Positions 1 to 8,175 of a stretch of DNA of 64,000 nt are shown here, one piece after another; the stretch's first letter is position 1, and every line of letters starts with the position of its first letter. Under the pieces are notes generated by a model. That model had not been told where the DNA came from. It made no database searches and was given only the letters and a program-made list of their open reading frames with translations. The stretch is taken from the NCBI RefSeq assembly GCF_036203305.1, contig NZ_CP108131.1:5642001-5706000 (forward strand), written 5' to 3'. Position numbers and translations under genes: made by a program. The DNA comes from Streptomyces sp. NBC_00190. GTDB lineage: Bacteria > Actinomycetota > Actinomycetes > Streptomycetales > Streptomycetaceae.

Positions 1-330
1 GTCCAGTCGCCCGAGGCCAAGATCGAGGCCTATGTGCGGAGCCAGCTGGGGCTGGTCGGCGACCGGCGGCACCGCGCGGTCGTGGCGATCTCCGCGAGCG
101 AGCTGGACGCCGGGGCGCGGGAGAAGATCCGCGCGGCCCACGGGGGTCTGGTGGCGATGATCGTCGAGGCGCTGAGCTCTTCGGGGCAGGCGGAGCCGAG
201 GCTGGCCGCGATGCTGCTGCAAGGGGTCGTGGATGCCGCCGTCCGGAGGATCGAGCTCGGGGCCGCCGAGGATCCGGACGTCGTGACGGAGACGGCCGTC
301 GCCATGGCCCTGCGGGGCGTGCGGGGCTGA
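1..330 (+). CDS. TetR-family regulator, C-terminal part (5' end outside window)
   Basis: The frame is open from base 1 and ends in TGA at 328-330, so the gene begins before the window. The visible 109 residues are helical, with an ending (LLQGVVDAAVRRIELG, then a short helix ending in ALRGVRG) that resembles the ligand-binding and dimerisation half of small TetR repressors. The DNA-binding helix-turn-helix would lie in the missing part, so the family call rests on general character only. An internal GTG at 34 is not a likely start because coding character continues upstream of it. The gene is convergent with the peptidase gene that follows. Confidence 0.45.
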   Translation, partial: VQSPEAKIEAYVRSQLGLVGDRRHRAVVAISASELDAGAREKIRAAHGGLVAMIVEALSSSGQAEPRLAAMLLQGVVDAAVRRIELGAAEDPDVVTETAVAMALRGVRG

Positions 331-366
331 GCCCAGGTTCCTCCCTCCTGCCTCTCCGCCCGCGTC

Positions 367-828
367 TCACCTCCCGCCGGGGTCCGGTAGCAGGCGGGGC
401 GTCGGGCGGGGGAGCAGGGTGAGCGGGTTCAGGTACGCCTCGCCCGCCAGCAGGCCCCAGTGCAGGCACGGGACCGGACAGTGGGAGCCCTCCGTCAGGA
501 TCGCCACCACCTGGCCCGCCATAACCTGCTCGCCCTCCGAGACCAGCGGGCGGACCGGCTCGTACGTCGTGCGCAGTCCGTTCGGCAGGGCGATCGAGAG
601 GACCCCGCGGCCGGCGACCGGGCCCGCGTGGTGGACCCGGCCGGCGGCGACCGCGCGGAGCTCGGCGCCCACCGGCGCGGACAGGTCCACCCCGCGGTGG
701 CCGGCGGCGTACGGGGTCGGGGGCGGGTCCCACCAGCGGGCCACCGAGAGCGGCGCGGGCAGTGGCCGGACCCCGGGGACGGCCGCCTGGACCAGGGTCA
801 GCAGCAGGCTGAGCAGCAGTGTCGTCAT
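367..828 (-). CDS. M23-family peptidase-like secreted protein
   Basis: A 153-residue protein beginning MTTLLLSLLLTLVQ, a hydrophobic signal-like segment. The rest resembles the LytM/M23 fold: a HRGVDLSAPVG segment (the H-x3-D zinc-ligand region), a VAAGRVHHAG turn, and a late LHWGLL segment matching the H-x-H/W end of the family. The second zinc histidine motif is not canonical (LHW, not HxH), so catalytic activity is uncertain. The start at 828 was chosen because it gives a signal sequence; a longer frame to 969 has no such sequence and no membrane segment. It would act on peptidoglycan outside the membrane. It is divergent from rpsB. Confidence 0.7.
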   Translation of the reverse strand: MTTLLLSLLLTLVQAAVPGVRPLPAPLSVARWWDPPPTPYAAGHRGVDLSAPVGAELRAVAAGRVHHAGPVAGRGVLSIALPNGLRTTYEPVRPLVSEGEQVMAGQVVAILTEGSHCPVPCLHWGLLAGEAYLNPLTLLPRPTPRLLPDPGGR

Positions 829-1075
829 GATCTGAAGGGTCCCGGGCCAGGCCGACACGCGCGTCGCCCTGTGGACAGACCGGCGGATGTGGACAACGGC
901 GTCACCCGGCATACCGCCGGGTCCCGTACACTTCTTGTGGCGATCCGGGTCACCGGGTCGACTTCGCACGCCCCAGCACCGAGCCGAAACGGCAGGTGAC
1001 AGCGTCTCTCGGTCCCGATGGGGGCAGGGCGCGGCGGGGCGTCAGGAACCAAACCGAGAAACCAAGGAGATGGCC

Positions 1076-1990
1076 ATGGCCGTCGTCACGATGCGGGAGC
1101 TGCTGGAAAGCGGCGTCCACTTCGGTCACCAGACCCGCCGTTGGAACCCGAAGATGAAGCGCTTCATCTTCACGGAGCGCAACGGCATCTACATCATCGA
1201 CCTGCTGCAGTCGCTGTCGTACATCGACCGCGCCTACGAGTTCGTGAAGGAGACCGTCGCGCACGGTGGCTCCATCATGTTCGTCGGTACCAAGAAGCAG
1301 GCCCAGGAGGCCATCGCCGAGCAGGCGACGCGCGTTGGTATGCCGTACGTCAACCAGCGGTGGCTGGGTGGCATGCTCACCAACTTCTCCACCGTCTACA
1401 AGCGCCTCCAGCGTCTGAAGGAGCTTGAGGCGATCGACTTCGAGGACGTCGCCGCCTCGGGTCTCACCAAGAAGGAGCTCCTGGTCCTCTCCCGCGAGAA
1501 GACCAAGCTGGAGAAGACCCTCGGTGGTATCCGCGAGATGTCGAAGGTCCCCAGCGCCGTCTGGATCGTCGACACCAAGAAGGAGCACATCGCCGTCGGT
1601 GAGGCGCGCAAGCTCCACATCCCGGTCGTCGCGATCCTCGACACCAACTGTGACCCCGACGAGGTCGACTACAAGATCCCGGGCAACGACGACGCGATCC
1701 GCTCCGTCACCCTGCTCACCCGCGTGATCGCCGACGCCGTCGCCGAGGGCCTCATCGCCCGCTCCGGCGCTGCGACCGGCGACTCGAAGCCGGGCGAGAA
1801 GGCCGCCGCCGAGCCGCTCGCCGAGTGGGAGCGCGACCTGCTCGAGGGCGACAAGAAGGCCGACGCCGCTGAGGCCGCTCCGGCCGAGGCCGCCGCCGAG
1901 GCCCCGGCCGCCGACGCTCCGGCCGCCGAGGCCCCGGCCGCCGACGCCCCGGCTGCCGAGGCCCCGGCCGCCGACGCCGAGCAGGCCTGA
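1076..1990 (+). CDS. rpsB: 30S ribosomal protein S2
   Basis: S2 is a structural protein of the small subunit. The 304-residue product starts [18 protein letters not shown] and keeps the family core ([50 protein letters not shown]). The ATG at 1076 follows a strong AAGGAGA at 1064-1070; the longer open frame back to 887 has no S2-like residues. After about residue 245 there is an extension rich in Ala, Pro, Glu and Asp, built partly from ten-residue repeats, beyond the usual S2 end. The 250 bases upstream hold the promoter and leader but no element I can name. tsf follows after 135 bases. Confidence 0.97.
   Translation: MAVVTMRELLESGVHFGHQTRRWNPKMKRFIFTERNGIYIIDLLQSLSYIDRAYEFVKETVAHGGSIMFVGTKKQAQEAIAEQATRVGMPYVNQRWLGGMLTNFSTVYKRLQRLKELEAIDFEDVAASGLTKKELLVLSREKTKLEKTLGGIREMSKVPSAVWIVDTKKEHIAVGEARKLHIPVVAILDTNCDPDEVDYKIPGNDDAIRSVTLLTRVIADAVAEGLIARSGAATGDSKPGEKAAAEPLAEWERDLLEGDKKADAAEAAPAEAAAEAPAADAPAAEAPAADAPAAEAPAADAEQA
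1898..1987 (+). repeat. 30-bp coding repeat in the rpsB tail
   Basis: Three tandem 30-base units (1898-1927, 1928-1957, 1958-1987) encode the decapeptide [10 protein letters not shown], the last one diverging at its end. Third positions differ between copies, so they are not freshly duplicated. Confidence 0.85.
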
Positions 1991-2002
1991 CCCACTGAGA
2001 GC

Positions 2003-2084
2003 GCCCGGCGTTCACTCGCCGGGCACTCGCAGCACGGACGATGACGGCGGGGGAGCCGCGCACACGGCGCGGCGCCTCCGCCGT
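2003..2084 (+). terminator. Two hairpins in the rpsB-tsf gap
   Basis: The first stem pairs GCCCGGCG (2003-2010) with CGCCGGGC (2017-2024) around a six-base loop. The second is larger: ACGGCGG at 2044-2050 with CCGCCGT at 2078-2084, enclosing GCCGCGC (2055-2061) with GCGCGGC (2067-2073). No T run follows either. They could be partial terminators or processing sites that set the S2 to EF-Ts ratio. Confidence 0.55.
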
Positions 2085-2125
2085 TCACCCGTAGATCTAC
2101 GACTTCGAGAGAGAATCACAGACTC

Positions 2126-2962
2126 ATGGCGAACTACACCGCCGCTGACGTCAAGAAGCTCCGCGAGCTCACCGGCGCCGGCATGCTGGACTGCAAGAAC
2201 GCGCTGGTCGAGGCTGACGGCGACGTCGAGAAGGCCCAGGAGGCCCTCCGCATCAAGGGTCAGAAGGGCGTCGCCAAGCGCGAGGGCCGTTCTGCCGAGA
2301 ACGGTGCCGTCGTCTCCCTGATCGCCGACGACAACACCTCCGGTGTCCTCGTCGAGCTGAAGTGCGAGACGGACTTCGTCGCCAAGGGCGACAAGTTCCT
2401 GGCCGTCGCCAACCAGCTGGCCGCGCACGTCGCCGCCACCTCCCCGGCCGACATCGAGGCGCTGCTCGCGTCCGAGATCGAGCCCGGCAAGACCGTCACG
2501 GCCTTCGTGGACGAGGCGAACGCCAACCTCGGCGAGAAGATCGTCCTGGACCGCTTCGCGCAGTTCTCCGGCGCCTACGTCGCGTCGTACATGCACCGCA
2601 CGATGCCCGACCTGCCGTTCCAGATCGGTGTCCTGGTCGAGCTCGACAAGGAGAACGCCGAGGTCGCCCGCGGCATCGCGCAGCACATCGCGGCGTTCGC
2701 CCCGCAGTGGCTCTCCAAGGAAGACGTTCCGGCCGAGAAGGTCGAGTCCGAGCGTCGCATCGCCGAAGAGGTCACCCGCGCGGAGGGCAAGCCCGAGGCC
2801 GCCCTGCCGAAGATCGTCGAGGGTCGCATCAACGGCTTCTTCAAGGACGCCACCCTGCTGGGCCAGGCGTACGCGCTGGACAACAAGAAGTCCGTCCAGA
2901 AGGTCCTGGACGAGGCCGGTGTCGCCCTGAAGCGCTTCAGCCGCATCAAGGTCGGCATCTGA
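2126..2962 (+). CDS. tsf: Elongation factor Ts
   Basis: EF-Ts is the nucleotide-exchange factor that reloads EF-Tu with GTP. The 278-residue protein starts MANYTAADVKKLRELTGAGM with the UBA-like N-terminal domain. It contains the TDFVA motif (residues 82-86) that contacts EF-Tu, and it runs through a two-subdomain core to a short helical end. The ATG at 2126 is preceded by a GAGAGAG-type ribosome site. Order rpsB-tsf-pyrH-frr is the standard bacterial arrangement. The gene is about the length of other actinobacterial tsf. Confidence 0.97.
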   Translation: MANYTAADVKKLRELTGAGMLDCKNALVEADGDVEKAQEALRIKGQKGVAKREGRSAENGAVVSLIADDNTSGVLVELKCETDFVAKGDKFLAVANQLAAHVAATSPADIEALLASEIEPGKTVTAFVDEANANLGEKIVLDRFAQFSGAYVASYMHRTMPDLPFQIGVLVELDKENAEVARGIAQHIAAFAPQWLSKEDVPAEKVESERRIAEEVTRAEGKPEAALPKIVEGRINGFFKDATLLGQAYALDNKKSVQKVLDEAGVALKRFSRIKVGI

Positions 2963-3051
2963 GTCCGTCCGTACGCGAACGGACACCGGACCCCGGTAGG
3001 GTCTGAGGCAGTCGTCCGCGCTTGCGCGAGGCGACCGCAGATCTGACGAGG

Positions 3052-3098
3052 AGGCCATTGCCGCAGAGGGAACCGCGAGGACCCACCGGCAATGGCCT
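3052..3098 (+). promoter_or_regulatory. 12-bp perfect hairpin in the pyrH leader
   Basis: AGGCCATTGCCG at 3052-3063 pairs perfectly with CGGCAATGGCCT at 3087-3098 around a 23-base loop. A pyrimidine-rich tail (TCTTCGT) follows directly. The stem ends 15 bases before the pyrH ribosome site, so it could be an attenuator, the tsf terminator, or a translation-control element. Confidence 0.6.
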
Positions 3099-3125
3099 TC
3101 TTCGTATGTGCACGAGGAGATCTCC

Positions 3126-3908
3126 ATGAATCAGGGCGTGGACCCCCACACCGCTTCCGACGACAAGAGCGACCAGGACAAGAAGGGCCGCCGCCGCTTC
3201 ATGCTGAAGCTGTCGGGCGAAGCCTTCTCCGGTGGCAGAGGACTGGGCGTCGACCCCGACGTCGTCCACGCCATCGCGCGCGAGATCGCCGCGGTGGTCC
3301 GTGACGGCGCGGAGATCGCCGTCGTGATCGGCGGCGGAAACTTCTTCCGCGGCGCCGAACTCCAGCAGCGCGGCATGGACCGGGCCCGGTCCGACTACAT
3401 GGGCATGCTCGGCACGGTCATGAACTGCCTCGCTCTCCAGGACTTCCTGGAGAAGGAGGGCATCGACTCCCGCGTGCAGACCGCCATCACCATGGGCCAG
3501 GTCGCGGAGCCGTACATCCCGCTGCGCGCCGTGCGGCACCTGGAGAAGGGCCGCGTCGTCATCTTCGGCGCCGGCATGGGCATGCCGTACTTCTCCACCG
3601 ACACCACGGCCGCCCAGCGCGCCCTGGAGATCGACGCCGAGGCCCTGCTCATGGGCAAGAACGGTGTCGACGGGGTCTACGACTCCGACCCGAAGAAGAA
3701 CCCCGACGCGGTGAAGTTCGACGCGCTGGAGTACGGAGAGGTCCTCTCCCGCGACCTCAAGGTCGCGGACGCGACCGCCATCACGCTGTGCCGTGACAAC
3801 AAGCTGCCGATCCTCGTCTTCGAGCTGCTCGCCGAGGGCAATATCGCGCGCGCCGTCAAGGGTGAGAAGATCGGCACGCTCGTCAGCGACCAGGGAACCC
3901 GGGCCTGA
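3126..3908 (+). CDS. pyrH: UMP kinase
   Basis: Phosphorylates UMP to UDP in pyrimidine nucleotide synthesis, in the cytosol. The 260-residue product belongs to the amino acid kinase fold: LKLSGEA near residue 28, GGGNFFRG (69-76), the [12 protein letters not shown] loop, and [13 protein letters not shown]. The ATG at 3126 was preferred over one at 3108 because GAGGAGA at 3114-3120 lies five bases before it and would fall inside the longer reading. The first 22 residues are charged and lie before the fold. The leader contains a 12-bp hairpin (3052-3098). Confidence 0.96.
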   Translation: MNQGVDPHTASDDKSDQDKKGRRRFMLKLSGEAFSGGRGLGVDPDVVHAIAREIAAVVRDGAEIAVVIGGGNFFRGAELQQRGMDRARSDYMGMLGTVMNCLALQDFLEKEGIDSRVQTAITMGQVAEPYIPLRAVRHLEKGRVVIFGAGMGMPYFSTDTTAAQRALEIDAEALLMGKNGVDGVYDSDPKKNPDAVKFDALEYGEVLSRDLKVADATAITLCRDNKLPILVFELLAEGNIARAVKGEKIGTLVSDQGTRA

Positions 3909-3993
3909 GCAGTCCGCTGCCGGACCGAGCCCGGACCGGATCCGCCCGCCCCGCCCGCCTGAACCATCCATTCAAGACATGCAGGAGCACGTG

Positions 3994-4551
3994 GTGACCG
4001 AAGAGATCCTCCTCGAGGCCGAGGAGAAGATGGAAAAGGCCGTCGTCGTCGCCAAGGAAGACTTCGCCGCGATTCGCACCGGCCGTGCGCACCCGGCGAT
4101 GTTCAACAAGATCGTGGCGGAGTACTACGGCGCCATCACGCCCATCAACCAGCTCGCGTCCTTCTCGGTGCCCGAGCCGCGCATGGCGATCGTGACCCCG
4201 TTCGACAAGAGCGCCCTGCGCAACATCGAGCAGGCCATCCGCGACTCCGACCTCGGTGTCAACCCGAGCAACGACGGCAGCATCATCCGGGTGACCTTCC
4301 CCGAGCTGACGCAGGACCGCCGCAAGGAGTACATCAAGGTCGCGCGCACCAAGGCCGAAGACTCCAAGATCTCCCTGCGCGCCGTCCGCCGCAAGGCGAA
4401 GGACGCCCTTGACAAGCTGGTCAAGGACAAGGAGGCCGGCGAGGACGAGGTGCGCCGCGCCGAGAAGGAGCTCGACGACACCACCGCGAAGTACGTCGCG
4501 CAGGTGGACGAGCTGCTCAAGCACAAGGAAGCCGAGCTGCTCGAAGTCTGA
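3994..4551 (+). CDS. frr: Ribosome recycling factor
   Basis: RRF splits the post-termination ribosome together with EF-G. The 185-residue protein is full length for the family and all helical in domain I ([19 protein letters not shown], then [12 protein letters not shown]), with the domain II core [17 protein letters not shown]. It starts at GTG 3994, six bases after AGGAG at 3983-3987. An ATG at 3979 upstream is less likely because it would include the ribosome site. The stop codon overlaps the cdsA start by one base (TGATG), which implies coupled translation. Confidence 0.96.
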   Translation: MTEEILLEAEEKMEKAVVVAKEDFAAIRTGRAHPAMFNKIVAEYYGAITPINQLASFSVPEPRMAIVTPFDKSALRNIEQAIRDSDLGVNPSNDGSIIRVTFPELTQDRRKEYIKVARTKAEDSKISLRAVRRKAKDALDKLVKDKEAGEDEVRRAEKELDDTTAKYVAQVDELLKHKEAELLEV

Positions 4552-5618
4552 TGAACGACTCTTCCTGGCAGCCGGAGCCAGTTCCGGCGGGTCCCGCATA
4601 CGATGCGCAGGTGGGCCCGCACACTCGGCCCATGCCCATCGTGCCCGATGCCGCCGGCCGTGACTTCGACGACCGGGAAGCACGCGATCGGGGGGCCGTC
4701 CCGGACGGCGGCCTCCTCTTCCGCGCCGAGACGCCGCCGCAGGAGCCCATGCCCAGCCCCCCGCCCCCGCAGCCGCAGGACGCCTCGCCACCGCCGCCGA
4801 AGAAGCGCGCGGGACGGGACCTGCGTGCCGCCATAGGGGTCGGCGTCGGCCTCGGCGCCGTCATCTTCGCCTCGCTGCTGATCGTCAAGGCGGTCTTCGT
4901 CGGCGTCATCGTCGTGGCGGTCGTCGTGGGCCTGTGGGAGCTCACCTCCCGCCTGCAGGAGAAGAAGGGCATCAAGGCCCCGCTGGTCCCGCTCGCCGTC
5001 GGCGGCGCGGCCATGGTCATCGCCGGATACGTCCGCGGTGCCGAGGGCGCCTGGGTGGCCATGGCCCTGACCGTGCTGGCGGTCCTGGTCTGGCGGATGA
5101 CCGAGCCGCCCGAGGACTACCTCAAGGACGTCACGGCGGGTGCCTTCGCGGCGTTCTACGTGCCCTTCCTGGCCACCTTCGTCGCGATGCTGCTCACCGC
5201 TGACGACGGGCCGCAGCGGGTGATCACCTTCCTGCTCCTGACGGTGGTCAGCGACACCGGGGCCTACGCGGTCGGCTGGCGCTTCGGCAAGACCAAGCTC
5301 GCGCCGCGCATCAGCCCCGGAAAGACCCGCGAGGGCCTGTTCGGCGCGGTGGCCTTCGCGATGGCCGCCGGCGCGCTGTGCATGGAGTTCCTGATCGACG
5401 GCGGCTCCTGGTGGCAGGGCCTGCTCCTGGGCCTGGCGGTCGCCGTCAGCGCCACGCTGGGCGACCTCGGCGAGTCGATGATCAAGCGGGACCTGGGCAT
5501 CAAGGACATGGGCACCCTGCTGCCGGGACACGGCGGCATCATGGACCGGCTCGACTCGCTGCTGCCGACCGCCCCGGTGGTGTGGCTGCTCCTGGCCGCG
5601 TTCGTCGGTACGGGCTGA
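4551..5618 (+). CDS. cdsA: Phosphatidate cytidylyltransferase
   Basis: Makes CDP-diacylglycerol from CTP and phosphatidate in the cytoplasmic membrane, the branch point of phospholipid synthesis. Residues 1-90 are a proline-rich, charged cytosolic extension (PPPPQPQ, PPPKKRAGRD). About eight membrane segments follow. The family signature lies near the end: SMIKRDLGIKDMG at 309-321 followed by GHGGIMDRLD. At 355 residues it is longer than the roughly 270 of E. coli CdsA because of the extension, as is common in actinobacteria. Its start overlaps the frr stop. Confidence 0.93.
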   Translation: MNDSSWQPEPVPAGPAYDAQVGPHTRPMPIVPDAAGRDFDDREARDRGAVPDGGLLFRAETPPQEPMPSPPPPQPQDASPPPPKKRAGRDLRAAIGVGVGLGAVIFASLLIVKAVFVGVIVVAVVVGLWELTSRLQEKKGIKAPLVPLAVGGAAMVIAGYVRGAEGAWVAMALTVLAVLVWRMTEPPEDYLKDVTAGAFAAFYVPFLATFVAMLLTADDGPQRVITFLLLTVVSDTGAYAVGWRFGKTKLAPRISPGKTREGLFGAVAFAMAAGALCMEFLIDGGSWWQGLLLGLAVAVSATLGDLGESMIKRDLGIKDMGTLLPGHGGIMDRLDSLLPTAPVVWLLLAAFVGTG

Positions 5619-5660
5619 CCTGCGGAAAGGCGTCGTAACACGCCGGGCGGTTACTCTTGG

Positions 5661-5690
5661 AAGGCGCGCTGCTTCTGCGGCGCGCCTTTC
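5661..5690 (+). terminator. Terminator after cdsA
   Basis: AAGGCGCGC (5661-5669) pairs with GCGCGCCTT (5680-5688) around a ten-base loop and is followed by TCGTCTT. It ends just before the rlmN ribosome site, so it may also attenuate rlmN. Confidence 0.7.
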
Positions 5691-5711
5691 GTCTTACAAG
5701 GAGTACCTGCC

Positions 5712-6824
5712 ATGGCCCGCCCTGTTCCGGGAGAGCTCACCTTCGTCGCCCCGCGCGGAGCCAAGAAGCCGCCCCGGCACCTCGCCGACCTCACTCCCGA
5801 GGAGCGCCGTGAGGCGGTGGCCGCGATCGGCGAGAAGCCGTTCCGGGCCAAGCAGCTCTCCCAGCACTACTTCGCGCGCTACGCGCACGACCCGGCCGAG
5901 TGGACCGACATCCCCGCGGGCTCCCGCGAGAAGCTCCGGCAGGAGCTCCTCCCGGACCTGATGAACGTCATCCGGCACATCAGCTGCGACAACGACACCA
6001 CCCGCAAGACCCTGTGGAAGCTGCACGACGGCACGCTCGTCGAGTCCGTGCTCATGCGCTACCCCGACCGGGTCACGATGTGTATCTCCTCGCAGGCCGG
6101 CTGCGGCATGAACTGCCCGTTCTGCGCCACCGGCCAGGCGGGCCTGGACCGCAACCTGTCCACCGCCGAGATCGTGCACCAGATCGTCGACGGCATGCGC
6201 GCGCTGCGCGACGGGGAGGTCCCCGGCGGCCCGGCGCGGCTGTCGAACATCGTCTTCATGGGCATGGGCGAGCCGCTGGCCAACTACAACCGCGTGGTCG
6301 GCGCCATCCGCCGCCTCACCGACCCGGAGCCCGACGGCCTGGGCCTCTCCCAGCGCGGTATCACCGTCTCCACCGTCGGCCTGGTCCCCGCCATGCTGCG
6401 CTTCGCCGACGAGGGCTTCAAGTGCCGCCTCGCGGTCTCGCTGCACGCGCCCGACGACGAGCTGCGCGACACCCTGGTCCCCGTGAACACCCGCTGGAAC
6501 GTCCGCGAGGTCCTCGGCGCGGCCTGGGAGTACGCGGAGAAGTCCGGCCGCCGGATCTCCATCGAGTACGCCCTGATCCGTGACATCAACGACCAGGCCT
6601 GGCGCGGCGACCTGCTGGGCAAGCTGCTCAAGGGCAAGCGTGTCCACGTCAACCTGATCCCGCTGAACCCGACGCCCGGCTCCAAGTGGACCGCCTCGCG
6701 GCCCGAGGACGAGAAGGCCTTCGTGGAGGCCATCGCCCGGCACGGCGTCCCCGTGACCGTACGGGACACCCGCGGCCAGGAGATCGACGGCGCGTGCGGT
6801 CAGCTGGCCGCTTCGGAGCGCTAG
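5712..6824 (+). CDS. rlmN: Dual-specificity RNA methyltransferase RlmN
   Basis: Radical-SAM enzyme that methylates C2 of A2503 in 23S rRNA and of A37 in some tRNAs. The 370-residue protein has the iron-sulfur motif C131-x3-C135-x2-C138 (in [11 protein letters not shown]). It also has the [10 protein letters not shown] segment and a late GACGQL whose cysteine (C362) matches the resolving cysteine of the family. The start ATG at 5712 follows an AAGGAG at 5699-5704. It stands alone between two hairpins, so it is probably transcribed by itself or by readthrough from cdsA. Confidence 0.95.
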   Translation: MARPVPGELTFVAPRGAKKPPRHLADLTPEERREAVAAIGEKPFRAKQLSQHYFARYAHDPAEWTDIPAGSREKLRQELLPDLMNVIRHISCDNDTTRKTLWKLHDGTLVESVLMRYPDRVTMCISSQAGCGMNCPFCATGQAGLDRNLSTAEIVHQIVDGMRALRDGEVPGGPARLSNIVFMGMGEPLANYNRVVGAIRRLTDPEPDGLGLSQRGITVSTVGLVPAMLRFADEGFKCRLAVSLHAPDDELRDTLVPVNTRWNVREVLGAAWEYAEKSGRRISIEYALIRDINDQAWRGDLLGKLLKGKRVHVNLIPLNPTPGSKWTASRPEDEKAFVEAIARHGVPVTVRDTRGQEIDGACGQLAASER

Positions 6825-6849
6825 GTTCCGGTTCTGGCCGGTCGCGATC

Positions 6850-6871
6850 GGCCACGGGGTACCCTGTGGCC
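6850..6871 (+). terminator. Near-perfect hairpin after rlmN
   Basis: A 22-base palindrome running GGCCACGGGGTACCCTGTGG and then CC, with one G-T wobble per half. It lies 25 bases after the rlmN stop and is followed by CGAACCAATTTC. A terminator is the simplest reading; it also sits just upstream of the AT-rich CATATT (6882-6887) that could be the -10 of the thiamine operon. Confidence 0.5.
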
Positions 6872-6889
6872 GAACCAATTTCATATTCC

Positions 6890-6982
6890 GACAGGGGAGC
6901 GCCACAGCGCTGAGAGTGCGGTATCCGTCATCCGCAGACCCTCTGAACCTCGCCCCGGTCATTCGGGGTAGGAAGTTCGGTC
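6890..6982 (+). promoter_or_regulatory. TPP (thiamine pyrophosphate) riboswitch
   Basis: The THI-box landmarks are all present in order: AGGGGAGC at the 5' side (6893-6900), GCTGAGAG (6909-6916), ACCCTCTGAACCT (6938-6950), then CGGGGTAGGAAGTTC (6964-6978). These form the pyrimidine-sensing and pyrophosphate-sensing arms that bind TPP. The element precedes a thiamine importer, which fits repression when thiamine pyrophosphate is plentiful. Confidence 0.93.
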
Positions 6983-6999
6983 ACCACTCAAGCTGTTGC

Positions 7000-7068
7000 G
7001 CCCTGCCCGGCGTCCGCTCGCGAAGAGCGCCGGGCAGGGCCGCGTCTTCTCCTGGACATCCCAGGAGG
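7000..7068 (+). promoter_or_regulatory. Expression platform of the TPP riboswitch
   Basis: Two stems follow the aptamer. GCCCTGCCCGGCG (7000-7012) pairs perfectly with CGCCGGGCAGGGC (7028-7040), and TCTTCT follows it. Then TCCTGG (7050-7055) pairs with CCAGGA (7061-7066), which covers part of the AGGAGG ribosome site at 7063-7068. Control could act by termination, by hiding the ribosome site, or both. Confidence 0.65.
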
Positions 7069-7077
7069 AATTCACCA

Positions 7078-8175
7078 GTGAGCACCACCAAGAAGCTGGC
7101 GGGCGCAGCGCTCGCGGCCGCGCTGGGCGTCGCCACGCTCAGCGCCTGCGGCGGCGATGCCAAGGACAAGTCCGCGGGTTCGAGCGACGCCCCGAAGTCC
7201 AAGACGGTCACGCTCGTCTCCCACGACTCCTTCAACGTGACCGACACGGTCCTCAAGGAGTTCGAGCAGCAGAGCGGCTACACCGTCAAGGTGCTGAAGT
7301 CGGGGGACGCGGGCGCGGCGCTCAACCAGGAGATCCTCACCAAGGGCTCCCCGCGCGGCGACGTCTTCTTCGGCGTCGACAACACCCTGCTCTCGCGCGC
7401 CCTCGACAACGGGATCTTCACGCCGTACGAGGCCAAGGGCCTGGCCGGGGTGAAGCCCGAGTACGTGCTCGACAAGGAGCACCGGGTCACGCCGATCGAC
7501 TCCGGCGACATCTGCGTCAACTACGACAAGGCGTACTTCGCCGACAAGAAGCTCGCCCCGCCGCAGACGCTGGACGACCTGGTCAAGCCGGAGTACAAGA
7601 ACCTGCTGGTCACCGAGAACGCGGCGACCTCCTCGCCCGGCCTCGGCTTCCTGCTCGCCTCCGTCGGCAAGTACGGCGAAGAGGGCTGGAAGGACTACTG
7701 GAGCAAGCTCAAGGCCAACGGCGTCGAGGTCGTCGACGGCTGGGAGCAGGCCTACAACGAGCGCTTCTCGGGCTCCGCGGGCGGCAAGAAGGCCAAGGGC
7801 GACCGTCCGCTGGTGGTCTCCTACGCCTCCAGCCCGCCGGTCGAGGTGCTGTACGGCGAGCCGCAGCCGGCCGAGGCCCCGACCGGCGTCTCCACCGGCA
7901 CCTGCTTCCGCCAGACCGAGTTCGCGGGTCTGCTGAAGGGAGCGAAGAACGAGGAGGGCGGCAAGGCCCTCCTGGACTTCCTGATCAGCAAGAAGTTCCA
8001 GGAGGACATGCCCCTCCAGATGTTCGTGAACCCGGTGACGAAGGACGCTTCCCTGCCGGAGCTGTTCACGAAGCACGGTGTGGTGATCGAGAAGCCCGAG
8101 AACGTCGCTCCCGAGAGCATCGCCAAGAACCGTGATCAGTGGGTCAAGGCATGGACCTCGCTCGTCGTGAAGTAA
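7078..8175 (+). CDS. thiB: Thiamine ABC transporter substrate-binding lipoprotein
   Basis: The 365-residue lipoprotein starts at GTG 7078, nine bases after AGGAGG. It has a lipobox LSACG with the modified cysteine at residue 24, so it is anchored outside the membrane. The mature part is a periplasmic-binding-protein fold of the iron/thiamine class: LVSHDSFNVTDTVLKEFEQQ, then NQEILTKGSPRGDVFFGVDN, GDICVNYDK, ENAATSSPGLGFLLA, and VVSYASSPPVEVLYG. This matches ThiB-type proteins. It heads a three-gene importer operon under a TPP riboswitch, which supports thiamine or its phosphates as ligand. Confidence 0.9.
   Translation: MSTTKKLAGAALAAALGVATLSACGGDAKDKSAGSSDAPKSKTVTLVSHDSFNVTDTVLKEFEQQSGYTVKVLKSGDAGAALNQEILTKGSPRGDVFFGVDNTLLSRALDNGIFTPYEAKGLAGVKPEYVLDKEHRVTPIDSGDICVNYDKAYFADKKLAPPQTLDDLVKPEYKNLLVTENAATSSPGLGFLLASVGKYGEEGWKDYWSKLKANGVEVVDGWEQAYNERFSGSAGGKKAKGDRPLVVSYASSPPVEVLYGEPQPAEAPTGVSTGTCFRQTEFAGLLKGAKNEEGGKALLDFLISKKFQEDMPLQMFVNPVTKDASLPELFTKHGVVIEKPENVAPESIAKNRDQWVKAWTSLVVK

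Noticed and set aside
887..1075. An N-terminal extension of ribosomal protein S2
   Set aside because: The frame is open to 887, but AAGGAGA precedes ATG 1076 and the S2 family begins there.
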